This document shows, piece after piece, positions 47,315 through 57,150 of a stretch of 64,000 nt of DNA. This DNA comes from Leptospira kemamanensis (GTDB taxonomy: Bacteria > Spirochaetota > Leptospiria > Leptospirales > Leptospiraceae). The stretch covers positions 247,185-311,184 of the forward strand of contig NZ_RQGG01000043.1 of NCBI RefSeq assembly GCF_004769665.1, read 5' to 3'. A model generated the notes under the pieces. That model did not search any database. It was not told where the DNA came from and saw only the letters and a list, made by a program, of their open reading frames with translations. The first letter of the stretch is position 1; the number at the start of each line of letters is the position of its first letter. Both the position numbers and the translations under genes were made by a program.

Positions 47315-48253
47315 TCATTTGAAAAATCGGTTTTTTGCGTTTTGGTAGAGAATTTTTTGTTTGGCCAAATCACTGATGGGCAAATCCAAAAGTTTCGAAA
47401 TGGGATGGTTTAAGTGATAAGGGATATTCGGAAAGTCAGAACCAAAGTAAATTTGGTTTTGGTACGTTTCTAACAAGGGAATGGCGGCATCTACCTCTGT
47501 TTCCTTCCCCGTGGCAAGAAAATCCACAAAGACCATCGTGGTATCTAGAGCCAAATTCGGAAACCTACCCAGTAACGACGCATAGGCGGAGATTTCATGT
47601 GCACCCATATGAGCAACAATCACATTTAACTTTGGATAAGTTTCCATAAAGGGCAAAAAGAATTGGATCCCTGTAAACTCACCAGGTAATGGTGCCGTAC
47701 CTGTATGGATGAGAATCGGAATCTCTTTTTGTTCTAAATAACGAAATGTATCACTGAGTTCAGGATCATTCAAATTGAGTTTTGAAACTTCACAATGGAG
47801 TTTGAATCCACGAAAGCCGTATGTTTCCACGGCTTTTTTCACATAGGCCAACACACTTTCTTCTGGGTAAAATGTCCCAAAGGGAATGGCCCCTTCCCAG
47901 TTTTGGTAATTGGCATAAGTCCAATCATTTAGCGAACTTGCCATTTCTTTTTTGTGTGCGTAATTGAGTGTGGTAAAATGTTTGATTCCATTATGGTGTA
48001 AACGTTTGACTCTTTCTAACTCAGGCAAACGGTAACCGATGGCCCAGTTCACATTGTCAAACCAACGCCAAATTAACTTCATGATGGTTTCGGGGAAAAA
48101 ATGAGTATGAATATCAAAGATAGTGGGAATTCCTAATTCCCGAATTCGTTCTAAATGATTAGGTGTTTCTGAATCGAGGATGGGAGGGAAAGAATCTCCT
48201 CTCCAAGAAAATGGAGAAGAGAGCCTAGTGTCTGTTAAGTTAGCACTCTTCAC
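47315..48253 (-). CDS. Amidohydrolase-superfamily metal-dependent hydrolase
   Basis: The TIM-barrel protein has the metal motif IFDIHTHFFPETIM, a mid-barrel FRGFKLHCEV (His), PILIHTGTAPLPG (His), NVIVAHMGAHE (His) and a terminal IYFGSDFPNIPY (Asp), as in the amidohydrolase-2/ACMSD-like group. The start is uncertain. The frame is open to a TTG at 48370 inside the preceding gene, no ATG precedes the domain, and I provisionally use a GTG at 48253 (312 aa) with AGGAG just upstream. It follows the acyl-CoA dehydrogenase gene and is probably co-transcribed with it. The substrate is unknown. Confidence 0.75.
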   Translation of the reverse strand: MKSANLTDTRLSSPFSWRGDSFPPILDSETPNHLERIRELGIPTIFDIHTHFFPETIMKLIWRWFDNVNWAIGYRLPELERVKRLHHNGIKHFTTLNYAHKKEMASSLNDWTYANYQNWEGAIPFGTFYPEESVLAYVKKAVETYGFRGFKLHCEVSKLNLNDPELSDTFRYLEQKEIPILIHTGTAPLPGEFTGIQFFLPFMETYPKLNVIVAHMGAHEISAYASLLGRFPNLALDTTMVFVDFLATGKETEVDAAIPLLETYQNQIYFGSDFPNIPYHLNHPISKLLDLPISDLAKQKILYQNAKNRFFK

Positions 48254-48314
48254 TTCTCCTGTTTGTTCCGCAAAACAAGCGTAACAGGGAAGTAAAGAGG
48301 AAAAACCGTTAGGT

Positions 48315-50072
48315 TTAGGCAGTGACTGGAGTTTTTTTCTTTCCACGAATCTTGGTAAGGTTCGATGCAAGAATGGCCGTACTGTCTAAAATGTAACTTT
48401 CAGTTAGATTTTTTCGATGGGTCCTTCTTTCGACCTTAGAGCGACCAATACTTCTTTCGAGTAACAAACTGTTATGGAATCTCGCAGCTGATTCAACCAC
48501 TTCAAACGCCAACTCTTCTCGGAGTGGAGTGGAGTCAATTTCAGCATACTCAGCCACAACCGTTTCAAATTGTTTGAAGAGTTCATTTAACTCAGAGGAA
48601 GAAACAAAACTAGCCATTTCCGATTTTAAATACTCTCGGTAAATCCCAGTTTCTGTCATACCAGAGACAATCCCACCAATACAAGCTACGGTTTGGAGTT
48701 GTGTGGTTCCTTCGTAGATATTGGTGATCCTTACATCACGGTATAATCTTGCTACATCATAATCTTCCGTATAACCAGAACCACCATGGATTTGGAGTGC
48801 ATCGTATGCGACTACGTTTGCCATTTCCGTGATGTAGTATTTCGAAAGTGGTGTAAAAAGAGAGGCAAGTCTTTCCCATTTTTTGAACGATTCATCTTTT
48901 TTGATGTCCTTTTCAGAAAGGCCTTTCATCTTTCCTCGTTCTTCTTTCCAACGATACTGATCCACTGCAAAACTTGCTTCATATAAAATGCAACGCATCG
49001 CAGCCACTTCTCGTTCCATACGTTCCAACATTTTTTTCACAGCAGTGATGTTGTTAATGGTTTTACCAAACTGAACTCGTTCTTCTGCATACTTTTTACC
49101 TTCGAAGTAAGCGGCAGTAGCTATTCCCATTGCTTGGGCAGCAATGTTCAATCGTGCTTGGTTCATCATCGCCATCGAATATTTGACAAGGCCTTTGCCT
49201 TCTTCTCCGATGAGAATCCCTGGAGAATTTTCAAAGACCACTTCACAAGTAGGGGAACAATGAAGACCCATTTTCTTTTCAATGGAAGCAACAAAAACAT
49301 CTTTAGAATGAACGAGGAAAAAGGAAAGTCCACGTGCCCCACTCGTTGTAGAACCTGTCCTTGCTAATGTTAAAATGATCGAAGGTGCATTTCCAAAACC
49401 ACAAGCATGAGTAATAAAACGTTTGGTTCCCGTGATTTTCCAAACACCATCTTCCCCTTTCACAGCTTTTGTTTGTAAGTTAGGAAGGTCCGATCCGTAA
49501 TTGGGTTCAGTGAGTGCCATAGCACCACAAAGTTCACCTGCTGCCATCTTTGGAACAAACTCGTGAATCATTTCATCTGTTCCAAATCGTTCAACAGTTT
49601 CGGCAAGGTTCATACATCCAAGTGTGATCGCAAGCGACCCATCACCACGAGATACACATTCAGATAACATCGATTGCACGACAGAAGGAAGTCCGAGTCC
49701 ACCGTAATGTCTATGGATTCCGTAAGGTAATAAACCAGCAGATTTGATTTTCTCAACGACGTCTAACATTGGTTTAGGGAAACCAACTTGTCCGTCTTTG
49801 TATTTGAGACCCTCTTCATCCATTTGTTTAGCGATTTGAGAGATGTCATTTCCAGCGATGTCTCCCCCTGCTTCCAAGGTAGAACGATAAAACTCAATCG
49901 CATCTTCGTAATTGCCAGGAGCGAAGGTTAATTCCTCTTTTCCTGATTTTTGAAATTCTGCAAAATCTTCAAACCCTTGTTCATATTGGTCGATGACCGC
50001 ATTCCAAGGTGTGAGGGAATCAAAATGATCAATTAGGTCATCATTATCATTAAAATAGTTATTAGATATCAT
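48315..50072 (-). CDS. Acyl-CoA dehydrogenase
   Basis: The 585-residue flavoenzyme has an N-terminal helical domain, the FAD/substrate loop [28 protein letters not shown], the motif [17 protein letters not shown], and the C-terminal [21 protein letters not shown] followed by [12 protein letters not shown], whose Glu is at the usual catalytic-base position. A 100-residue C-terminal extension is present, as in the larger ACAD subfamily. It catalyses alpha,beta-oxidation of an acyl-CoA in fatty-acid breakdown. The promoter region carries a 7-10-7 inverted repeat. Confidence 0.93.
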   Translation of the reverse strand: MISNNYFNDNDDLIDHFDSLTPWNAVIDQYEQGFEDFAEFQKSGKEELTFAPGNYEDAIEFYRSTLEAGGDIAGNDISQIAKQMDEEGLKYKDGQVGFPKPMLDVVEKIKSAGLLPYGIHRHYGGLGLPSVVQSMLSECVSRGDGSLAITLGCMNLAETVERFGTDEMIHEFVPKMAAGELCGAMALTEPNYGSDLPNLQTKAVKGEDGVWKITGTKRFITHACGFGNAPSIILTLARTGSTTSGARGLSFFLVHSKDVFVASIEKKMGLHCSPTCEVVFENSPGILIGEEGKGLVKYSMAMMNQARLNIAAQAMGIATAAYFEGKKYAEERVQFGKTINNITAVKKMLERMEREVAAMRCILYEASFAVDQYRWKEERGKMKGLSEKDIKKDESFKKWERLASLFTPLSKYYITEMANVVAYDALQIHGGSGYTEDYDVARLYRDVRITNIYEGTTQLQTVACIGGIVSGMTETGIYREYLKSEMASFVSSSELNELFKQFETVVAEYAEIDSTPLREELAFEVVESAARFHNSLLLERSIGRSKVERRTHRKNLTESYILDSTAILASNLTKIRGKKKTPVTA

Positions 50073-50112
50073 ACAATCGTTGTCTCCTAACGAGGACTTT
50101 CACTCAAAGTTG

Positions 50113-50136
50113 ATTTGTAGCAAAAGAATTACAAAT
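50113..50136. promoter_or_regulatory. Inverted repeat upstream of acyl-CoA dehydrogenase
   Basis: ATTTGTA and TACAAAT are separated by 10 nt and lie about 40-65 nt upstream of the ATG at 50072. The dyad is AT-rich and could be a repressor site (for example TetR-type control of fatty-acid degradation) or chance. No second copy was noticed in the window. Confidence 0.35.
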
Positions 50137-50206
50137 AATTTTCCCCTCGTCTATCCTGAACGAAATTCACTAGCGTTAAGTTAATGGTGTTAAACAAGGA
50201 GAGGTT

Positions 50207-51739
50207 TTAACGAATCCGATTGGCGAGGACTTGGATATCCTCAATGTGTTCCGCAAGCACCCTGGTATTCTCTGCGACTACTTGCACAGCATCTTCTATG
50301 TTTTGTGCTGCACGCATCACTTCTTGGTTACCAATCGATTGTTCTTTGGCAATGGTTTCTAATTGGGAAGAAATGTCTTTTAGTTGTTTTTGAGATTCCA
50401 CGACTCGAGCGTTTAACTTCTGCATATCGATAATTTTTTCATTGAAGTTGATTACTTTGGTTTGGATGTTCAACATTTCCTTTTCTTGGTTGGAAGCCAT
50501 GGAGGTAGCTTCTTTTGCAGATAGGTTTCCTTTGATGAGATCCGATTTTGATTTTAAAATCGTTTTGGAAATGATACTGGCATTGGAAGCTGAGTTTTCG
50601 GCAAGTTTTGCTACTTCTTGTGCCACAACGGCAAATCCTCGGCCATGTTCCCCAGCCCTAGCCGCTTCAATTGAGGCATTTAATGCCAGCAAGTTGGTTT
50701 GATCAGCGATTTCTTTCATGATTTGGTTTACATCTTCTACCTTTTGAAAACTCGAACTAACTTCAGAAAGTACATTGTTTAAGTTTTCCATGGAAAGGGT
50801 TACCAAATTACTAAATTTGGAAGATTCCTTGATTTGATAGGCAATCCCTTCAATTTCACTGCGAACAGAAGCAACAATCCCTTCCAAAGTTTGGCTTTCT
50901 TCATTTAAGGATTCAATTCGTGCATATTGGTCTTTTACAAATTGAAAAGAGTTTTCCGTAGACTGAGCAATTTCTGTTAAAGAAGCAGATATCTCTTCGA
51001 TGGAAGCTGCTTGGTTTTGGACAAGTCCATTCAAATCATCGGTAAACACCTTTAAGGCGGCAACAGATTGGTTGAGGTTTTCTGCTGTTTCCACCATTGC
51101 TTCTTTTTGTTCGGAGACAATTTTGGAATGGCCATCAGCTTCCTTTTTTCCTGCCACTGCTTCTTCACGGATAGCGATGAGTAAACCAACCATTTTACTC
51201 ATAAAAAAAGTAGCCAAAAGCAAAAAGACAATCTTTACTATTTCAATCGGAAAGGAAACAGAATGGGCAAGTGTATGAACATCATTTCGGTCAACAAAAC
51301 TAACCCCTTGTTGAAAGGATAACACGAGGGAACCAATATGAACGATGATGAGTAAAAAACCTATGATAATGGTCTTTTTGCTAGAAATCAAAAATCCGGA
51401 ATATAAAATCACAAAAAAACAAATCGTGTAATTGATCCCAGACTTAAGAGCTGCTGCGGCCAAATCCAAATTGATGACGGATTGACCCCAAGTAGAAACT
51501 CCTGTCAGAATCACATCTCCCACCACAAACCAAAATGGATAAGGATTCAAATTTCTTCGAAACAAATACATCTGCAAAAAAGCAAGTACACCATATAACA
51601 CAGTAGAGGTGGACATCACAATCAATTGGTCTGTTCGAATGGAACCTAAACTTCCAAGAATTCCCAGGACATAAATCCCAAATAAAATCAATCGGATGGT
51701 GTTGATGGTTTTTGCTGATTTTAATGTATATTCGTCCAT
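50207..51739 (-). CDS. Methyl-accepting chemotaxis protein with polytopic membrane sensor
   Basis: The 510-residue receptor has about six N-terminal membrane helices (residues 12-190) with almost no periplasmic loop, so it probably senses within the membrane or through electron transport. A coiled-coil signalling domain follows, with the conserved hairpin tip [39 protein letters not shown]. It has no HAMP domain of standard length. It acts in chemotaxis through CheA/CheW. Monocistronic. Confidence 0.93.
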   Translation of the reverse strand: MDEYTLKSAKTINTIRLILFGIYVLGILGSLGSIRTDQLIVMSTSTVLYGVLAFLQMYLFRRNLNPYPFWFVVGDVILTGVSTWGQSVINLDLAAAALKSGINYTICFFVILYSGFLISSKKTIIIGFLLIIVHIGSLVLSFQQGVSFVDRNDVHTLAHSVSFPIEIVKIVFLLLATFFMSKMVGLLIAIREEAVAGKKEADGHSKIVSEQKEAMVETAENLNQSVAALKVFTDDLNGLVQNQAASIEEISASLTEIAQSTENSFQFVKDQYARIESLNEESQTLEGIVASVRSEIEGIAYQIKESSKFSNLVTLSMENLNNVLSEVSSSFQKVEDVNQIMKEIADQTNLLALNASIEAARAGEHGRGFAVVAQEVAKLAENSASNASIISKTILKSKSDLIKGNLSAKEATSMASNQEKEMLNIQTKVINFNEKIIDMQKLNARVVESQKQLKDISSQLETIAKEQSIGNQEVMRAAQNIEDAVQVVAENTRVLAEHIEDIQVLANRIR

Positions 51740-51804
51740 GGTGTTCCCTTGTTTTCTTATTTTATGGAAAGGATAGTTTACTCATCCAGTGGAGATTTCC
51801 TATC

Positions 51805-52995
51805 CTAACCCAATTTTTTTTGAGACAATAAACGATTTCGTAAGGCTAAAAATGGTTTTTCAGTTAATAGATAATAGAAATATGCATACCCTAATATCAT
51901 TACTCCAATAGGGATTGTCCAAAGGAAAATTTCATAATAATAAATCTTATGATATCCGATGAATTTTCTAGAAAGGGCACCAAGCGCTAATAAGTGGATG
52001 ATGTAAGCACAATAGGAAAGTTTTGCAACGGGGGAAAAAACAGGAACGGACAATACTTTACTCGTCCAACTATTTTCATCAAAAGTTTTGATTAAAATCA
52101 CTGACCAGGCAATCGATGCGACTAAAAAACGAAATACACAAGTAAACAATTCCGGTTTGTCTTCTGTTGTTAAAAACATAATCGCAAACAAACTCGTTAC
52201 AGAGAGGATTACAGCGTGAAAAGAAAATTTGTTTTTCAGAAACTTAGAAATCCAATCTGGATAATAAATTTGGACTGCTGCTATTAAAACTCCTAAAAAT
52301 AAACCATCCATTCTCGAGTGAAACGGGTAATAGAAAGCGCCTGTATAAGTTCCGAAATTTAAATTTTCAGGACTGATCAAAGAAAAATGAATCGAACGAG
52401 TGATCGTTGGAATGATTACCAATGTTCCCAGGGACAACAAAATTTGTTTTGGTCGTTTTAATTTTAATATGAAAAACAATAAAATAGGTAACAAAATATA
52501 AAACTTTTCTTCCACACTGAGTGACCAACCGTGAATCATGATCCCTGCAAAATAATCACTCATGTAAGTATAATCCCAAATCACACGTTTTACCAATTGT
52601 GCAGATTCAGTTCTGACTAGTTCGTCCGTGGCAATTTTTGATAGGTTATAAATAAAAATAAATTGAAAGGTTAAAAATAGATAATAAGGAGGGAAAATCC
52701 TTAACACACGTTTTGTGAGAAAATTACCATAATTGATGGCATTCGTTTTGATTTTTTCTTTGAGGAGTTGGCCACCAATCAAATACCCACTCAAAACAAA
52801 AAAAGCATCCATACAAAGGGAACCATTATTTAAAAAATTTTCGATCCAAACATTGGGTTCGTAAAATCCAAAATATTTGTATGGTCGAAACATATGCGTG
52901 TAAATCACCATAAAAAATGCGATCCCACGGATTCCATTGAGTCCCTTCAACTCAAGAGGGTTGGTTTTAAAAACTGAAAAAAAATAATCTTTCAT
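51805..52995 (-). CDS. Acyltransferase 3 (OafA-type) membrane protein
   Basis: The 396-residue protein has ten or so hydrophobic helices and the acyltransferase-3 signatures GLNGIRGIAFFMVIYTHMF (catalytic-type His after the first helix), MDAFFVLSGYLIG, LRIFPPYYLFL and GWSLSVEEKFYILLP. Such enzymes O-acetylate or acylate surface glycans. It is divergent from the COG0523 gene by 220 bp. The substrate is unknown. Confidence 0.93.
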   Translation of the reverse strand: MKDYFFSVFKTNPLELKGLNGIRGIAFFMVIYTHMFRPYKYFGFYEPNVWIENFLNNGSLCMDAFFVLSGYLIGGQLLKEKIKTNAINYGNFLTKRVLRIFPPYYLFLTFQFIFIYNLSKIATDELVRTESAQLVKRVIWDYTYMSDYFAGIMIHGWSLSVEEKFYILLPILLFFILKLKRPKQILLSLGTLVIIPTITRSIHFSLISPENLNFGTYTGAFYYPFHSRMDGLFLGVLIAAVQIYYPDWISKFLKNKFSFHAVILSVTSLFAIMFLTTEDKPELFTCVFRFLVASIAWSVILIKTFDENSWTSKVLSVPVFSPVAKLSYCAYIIHLLALGALSRKFIGYHKIYYYEIFLWTIPIGVMILGYAYFYYLLTEKPFLALRNRLLSQKKLG

Positions 52996-53134
52996 GCACT
53001 AATCTTTGAGTCATAAGCAAACCAAAAGTGTTTCTTACGGTCACTTTATTTTTTCATCGAATGTAAATTTTACTCCTCGAAATGTTTTGAGAAAGGACAT
53101 TCCGTTCCGTTTGCTTAAAAAATGCAATATTTTT

Positions 53135-53149
53135 TGCAACAATGTTGCA
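53135..53149. promoter_or_regulatory. Second Zur/Fur-type operator, upstream of COG0523-redoxin operon
   Basis: TGCAAC-AAT-GTTGCA, the same core as the zinc-operon palindrome, lies 67-81 nt before the ATG at 53216. Extra half-sites flank it: TGCAAt at 53123 and TGCAAC at 53185. A TTGACA hexamer begins at 53157. The shared core and 3-nt spacing support one regulator for both loci. Confidence 0.7.
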
Positions 53150-53215
53150 TTTACTATTGACAAGAATCCATCCACATTCCCAAATGCAACTGAATTGCGT
53201 ATTTTGGAGGATCAT

Positions 53216-54199
53216 ATGGACAAAAAAATTCCCGTTACGGTACTATCTGGTTTTTTAGGCGCTGGGAAAACTACTCTTCTCAACCACGTGCTTTCCAATC
53301 GCAAGGGTTTGCGTGTAGCCGTCATCGTCAATGATATGAGCGAAGTGAATATCGATGCGAAACTGGTTGCCAACGGAGCCAACCTAAGCCGAACCAATGA
53401 ATCTTTAGTCGAAATGTCCAATGGTTGTATTTGTTGCACGTTAAGAGAAGATTTACTCATTGAAATCACTAAATTAGCCAAAGAAAACCGTTTTGACTAC
53501 ATTCTCATTGAATCCAAAAAAAATAGATTACTCACAATTTTACGTTCGTTAAACGCAGAAGCAGAAATCATAACAACTGACTATGGTAAAGTTCCTTTAG
53601 AAAAGGTATTTCATACCGGTAAGTTTAATTTCGATCGAGCAAGTAACTCCCCTCTTTGGTTAAAAGAACTCAAAGGGGAACATGTTCCGGAAACAGAGGA
53701 ATACGGGATTAAAAGCTTTGTATATGGAAACAGAAGACCAATGCACCCTAATCGATTTTACGAATGGTTAGATTCTGAGAAACCTGGCCTTGTTCGAGCG
53801 AAAGGGTTTGTATGGCTTGCATCCAAAATGGATTGGGTATTACTCTATTCCCAAGCAGGAAATCTTTCTTCTTATAAACAAGAAGGTTATTGGTGGGCCA
53901 GTATTCCCGAAGAAGAGATTCCGGATGATCCAGAAATTTTTGAGAATTTAAAAAAATATTGGTTAGAGCCTTGGGGTGATAGGAGACAAGAAATTGTTCT
54001 TATCGGACGAGATATGGACGAAAAAAAGATAAGAGTGTTTCTCGACAAATGCCTGCTTACCGATGAAGAATACAAACAAGGCCCAGAGCATTGGAAAACC
54101 TTAGAAGATCCATTTCCCAATTGGGATGAGATGATCTCTTCGTCCGAAGAAGAAGAAGAAGTGAAAACAGAAACTGATGCGAAGATGGTGCCACAATGA
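53216..54199 (+). CDS. CobW/COG0523-family GTPase with internal deletion
   Basis: The start is the ATG at 53216 with GGAGG 6 nt upstream (327 aa); an upstream in-frame ATG at 53006 would run through the operator. The N-terminus is typical of zinc chaperones such as Zig[17 protein letters not shown] (P-loop at 15-20), [11 protein letters not shown], and [12 protein letters not shown] with the CxCC motif at 71-74. After IES (98-100), where family members continue TGxSEP... through a VDxxN and NKxD region, the sequence jumps to [18 protein letters not shown]. About 100 residues including the guanine-specificity motif are absent. The C-terminal CobW_C domain is intact. Overlaps the redoxin gene by 4 nt. 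Confidence 0.85.
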   Translation: MDKKIPVTVLSGFLGAGKTTLLNHVLSNRKGLRVAVIVNDMSEVNIDAKLVANGANLSRTNESLVEMSNGCICCTLREDLLIEITKLAKENRFDYILIESKKNRLLTILRSLNAEAEIITTDYGKVPLEKVFHTGKFNFDRASNSPLWLKELKGEHVPETEEYGIKSFVYGNRRPMHPNRFYEWLDSEKPGLVRAKGFVWLASKMDWVLLYSQAGNLSSYKQEGYWWASIPEEEIPDDPEIFENLKKYWLEPWGDRRQEIVLIGRDMDEKKIRVFLDKCLLTDEEYKQGPEHWKTLEDPFPNWDEMISSSEEEEEVKTETDAKMVPQ

Positions 54200-54735
54200 A
54201 AGTTTTTTTAGGAGAGATACCCATCGAACTCTATGGTAAAAAACCAAAATTCGGAGAACCTTTCCGTGGAAAATTTCAATTCACTCCAGCGTTAAACACT
54301 CGTTCCCGTTTTCCGAATTTGCAGAATACAAAAGGACTTGTTTTTGTTTCAACTTTACCCAATGTAAAATCATTTGCATGTTCTACACAAGTTTTGGAAC
54401 TTGAAGAAGAAATCAAGGCACGCAAATTACAAGCGAAGATCATTCATCTTGCTTCTTGCGGACAAAATTCTTGGATGGAAATAAAAAAACTCCACTCTCA
54501 TCTAAAGGCAAAAGGATACTCTTTAGGAAAAAGAAATTCAATGGAAGTGCAAACGATGAAACAAATTTTGGGAGTGGGAGTTATCAATTCTAACCGCTTG
54601 GCACATGGGTTATTTGTCCTATTGGATGGAAAATTTATAGCAAGTTACATACCAAAACAACAATACGGTGTCCCAAATATCAAACGGTTTTTAAACAAAA
54701 TCGAAAGGCGATTTGAAACCAGAGGATCTAAATAA
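54196..54735 (+). CDS. Peroxiredoxin/thiol-peroxidase-like protein
   Basis: The 179-residue protein has a redoxin-like N-terminal half. [19 protein letters not shown] contains PNVKSFAC (residues 55-62), which fits the peroxiredoxin PxxxS/TxxC motif with a peroxidatic Cys62 and resembles thiol peroxidase Tpx. A second Cys at 88 (LASCGQN) could be resolving. The C-terminal half ([28 protein letters not shown]) fits the end of a thioredoxin fold. It is coupled by ATGA to a COG0523 gene and probably shares its zinc-type operator. The start is ATG. Confidence 0.7.
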   Translation: MKVFLGEIPIELYGKKPKFGEPFRGKFQFTPALNTRSRFPNLQNTKGLVFVSTLPNVKSFACSTQVLELEEEIKARKLQAKIIHLASCGQNSWMEIKKLHSHLKAKGYSLGKRNSMEVQTMKQILGVGVINSNRLAHGLFVLLDGKFIASYIPKQQYGVPNIKRFLNKIERRFETRGSK

Positions 54736-54759
54736 TAGATACATTCAGAAATCGCCAGA

Positions 54760-54807
54760 ATTCAAATTGAATCCTCGAATATCTTTCAGGATAAACTCAA
54801 TTTGAAT
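54760..54807. terminator. Long hairpin between convergent redoxin and HEAT genes
   Basis: ATTCAAATTGA (54760-54770) pairs perfectly with TCAATTTGAAT (54797-54807). The stem continues with ATCCT/AGGAT (54771-54775 with 54788-54792), leaving a 12-nt loop and an AAAC bulge. It is a 16-bp imperfect stem between two convergent genes, most likely a bidirectional terminator, although U-runs are absent and the stem is AT-rich. Confidence 0.5.
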
Positions 54808-54812
54808 TGAAT

Positions 54813-56375
54813 CTAAGGATTTGCCTTCACCCAAACATTCCATTCTTTAGCGGTACGGAATTTTTGACCAGTAATTGCCGTTAAGGCATAGTAACTTAAC
54901 TTACGTTTTTCAGCATCATCTCCATTTGCAAATTCCATTAAAACAGAAATTGATTTTGGATCTTTACGTTTGGCAACCTCTTCCATTGCGGGGCGATATA
55001 CTTCTGCATTATTTGATTTTGTCGCTTCCTCTAACAACAACCTTGCCTCTTCTGTTTGGATGAGAGCAACTGTGGATAAAATCTGTGGTGCCATCTTGGG
55101 ACGATTGGAGAGAAGTGATTTTAATTTTGGTAAACTTGTGGGATCTGCAATGGAACCAAGTGCTTCCAACGCATAACCCATAAGCTTTGCATCTCCTTTG
55201 TCCAAAGCAGTGAGTAAATCTGGAACCGCTTCTTTTGCTCCCATCACACCGAGTGCCCAAGCCGAACCATAGGGCCCTTCTTTGTCTCCCGATAATAATA
55301 CCTTTCGTAGAAGAGGAATCGAACTAGAGTCTCCAATCCAACCGAGGGCTTCTGCAAACGTATCTCTTTCCGGTGTATTTGATTTTGCGAGTAATTCTTC
55401 TAATCGATTTTTACCTTCTTTGTACTTTTGACGGCCAATGATTTTTGCCGCATAACTCCAGTTTTTAGTATCACTGGAATTGAGCAAATCGAATGCGAGT
55501 TTTGCAGCTTCTTTTGAAGGGATGGAACAAAGCACATCTGTTGCATATAACTTTGATTCACTGTTATCTCCTTTCAAAACAGAAAAAACCTTTGGAACGA
55601 CAGAGGGACTAGCAATTTCGATGAGTGCTAAGGAAGCATTTTCTTTTCCTTTGTCAAAGGGTAAGGTTAGAGCAGTCACTAAAACATCATTAGCATTTTT
55701 GGCCTTGATCCTACCTAACGCTAAATAAGATGCAGCCAGTGTAGGAGATTCATCTTGGATTTTAGTTAAGCTAAGTAAGTATGTTTCAGCTGAAGAAATT
55801 TTTAATTTTCCAAGTGCCATGGCAAAGGTTTTATCTTTTTCTCTGTCTTTGTTTTTTAAAGCGAGAGTCAAAATTTGGGAACCCACCGAACTTACACCAA
55901 TTTGCACTAAAGAATCCACGGTTTGCAATCGAAGGGTTGGATTCTCATCATTTAACAATGGATATATGCGACTGACAACAGATCCATCTTTCATGCGAGT
56001 GAGGGCATCCAAATACACATCCTTTGGATTTTCATGATCAGACCACATCAAATTTGCGATCATGTTGGAAGATGTTTTATCTTTTAAATCACCGAGTGCT
56101 ATGGCGGCTCCTGCCCGCAAACCAGGATCTTTGTCTTTTAATAAGGTTCGGAGAATGGGAATTGCTTTTGTGACACCCCGATTTCCCAATTGGATGGAAG
56201 CTTGTCCTTTATCGAAGGTAGAGCCCGATTGCAAAGTGCGTAATAAAACTTCTGATGTGACTTCTTCTTCCACAGGAATCACCTCGAGGTTTTCTGGTTC
56301 ACTCGGCCCACCAAAACAATTGATGTGAAATGAAAAAAATACAATTAGGAAAAAAACTATTGGGATTCGTTGCAT
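54813..56375 (-). CDS. HEAT-repeat lipoprotein
   Basis: I place the start at ATG 56375 (MQRIPIVFFLIVFFSFHINC, lipobox Cys20), giving 520 aa; an ATG six codons upstream (MFIFIF) is possible, and no ribosome site is visible. The mature protein is an alpha-solenoid of at least 12 HEAT/PBS-lyase-type repeats (e.g. AIPILRTLLKDKDPGLRAGA and VVSRIYPLLNDENPTLRLQT), about 33 residues each. Such solenoids are protein-binding scaffolds. Surface or periplasmic location is inferred from the lipobox. Confidence 0.85.
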   Translation of the reverse strand: MQRIPIVFFLIVFFSFHINCFGGPSEPENLEVIPVEEEVTSEVLLRTLQSGSTFDKGQASIQLGNRGVTKAIPILRTLLKDKDPGLRAGAAIALGDLKDKTSSNMIANLMWSDHENPKDVYLDALTRMKDGSVVSRIYPLLNDENPTLRLQTVDSLVQIGVSSVGSQILTLALKNKDREKDKTFAMALGKLKISSAETYLLSLTKIQDESPTLAASYLALGRIKAKNANDVLVTALTLPFDKGKENASLALIEIASPSVVPKVFSVLKGDNSESKLYATDVLCSIPSKEAAKLAFDLLNSSDTKNWSYAAKIIGRQKYKEGKNRLEELLAKSNTPERDTFAEALGWIGDSSSIPLLRKVLLSGDKEGPYGSAWALGVMGAKEAVPDLLTALDKGDAKLMGYALEALGSIADPTSLPKLKSLLSNRPKMAPQILSTVALIQTEEARLLLEEATKSNNAEVYRPAMEEVAKRKDPKSISVLMEFANGDDAEKRKLSYYALTAITGQKFRTAKEWNVWVKANP

Positions 56376-56460
56376 AAAGATAAAAATGAACATGGGATAA
56401 AGAATGTAAAACCAAAAGCATCTGCTTTGCAAGAAGCCTTTGGTTTTCAGTTGTTGGTGA

Positions 56461-57138
56461 TTAAGAGTTAGGGACTTGGTTTCTTACATCTTTTAGAGTT
56501 GCGAGTTCTTTTCTCCAAAGTTGTAAATCCTTTTCCGCTGAACCTTTCACTTCGCCACTTGGTTTTTTATTTTCAAGCCAATACTCAACCATTTGGATGC
56601 GAGATTCTAACTCATTGATTTTGAAATCAAAATAAGCTTTTTGCACTTTCGGAGAAGGTCGTTCTCCTGCATTTGGTTCTTCGGCACTTGGTTTGTCTGA
56701 CCATTTTTCTTTCGAAACACTTGCTGAAAAACTTGCATCCAAGGCCGTGAAGGAATCCAACATTTCCAGTTGTTCCTTCTCTTGGTTTTCGGTAAGAGGC
56801 CGACGAATTTCTCTCGGAATGTAGAAATTGTTTGGATATTTAGCCGCAAAATCTCTCCATTCCTCCTTAATCTCTTCTTTACGATTTGGTTTTTTCTCAA
56901 GAGCAAACGGCCATAGGACTTCCGCTTGTGCCAATTCCAATTCTTCTGGATTGGGAGCATCCGCAAATTCTGGATCATCAAAGATGGAATTTGCGTGTTT
57001 TTCTGAACTACCAAAATCGGAGTCTGACACAACTTGGTTTTCTTTCGATTCTGTCTTTGTCATCTTCCAGAGGGTGATGCTAAACAAAACGAGGAAAAAA
57101 CCACAAACAGAAAGTATACCTATTAACCGTTTATTCAT
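56461..57138 (-). CDS. Single-pass membrane protein next to a secreted hydrolase
   Basis: The 225-residue protein has one N-terminal helix (residues 5-25) and a charged helical remainder, acidic in 30-75 and helical toward the end (FKINELESRIQMVEYWLEN). No family is recognised. It starts 12 nt after the SGNH hydrolase stop, with an AGAGGATAAGAAG ribosome region. The membrane-anchored helical topology beside a secreted hydrolase resembles lipase-chaperone pairs, but no LifO motif is seen. Confidence 0.68.
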   Translation of the reverse strand: MNKRLIGILSVCGFFLVLFSITLWKMTKTESKENQVVSDSDFGSSEKHANSIFDDPEFADAPNPEELELAQAEVLWPFALEKKPNRKEEIKEEWRDFAAKYPNNFYIPREIRRPLTENQEKEQLEMLDSFTALDASFSASVSKEKWSDKPSAEEPNAGERPSPKVQKAYFDFKINELESRIQMVEYWLENKKPSGEVKGSAEKDLQLWRKELATLKDVRNQVPNS

Positions 57139-57150
57139 CTTCTTATCCTC

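Noticed and set aside
53006..53215. Upstream extension of the COG0523 gene by 70 residues
   Set aside because: The extension crosses the operator and does not resemble the family; the ATG at 53216 has GGAGG.
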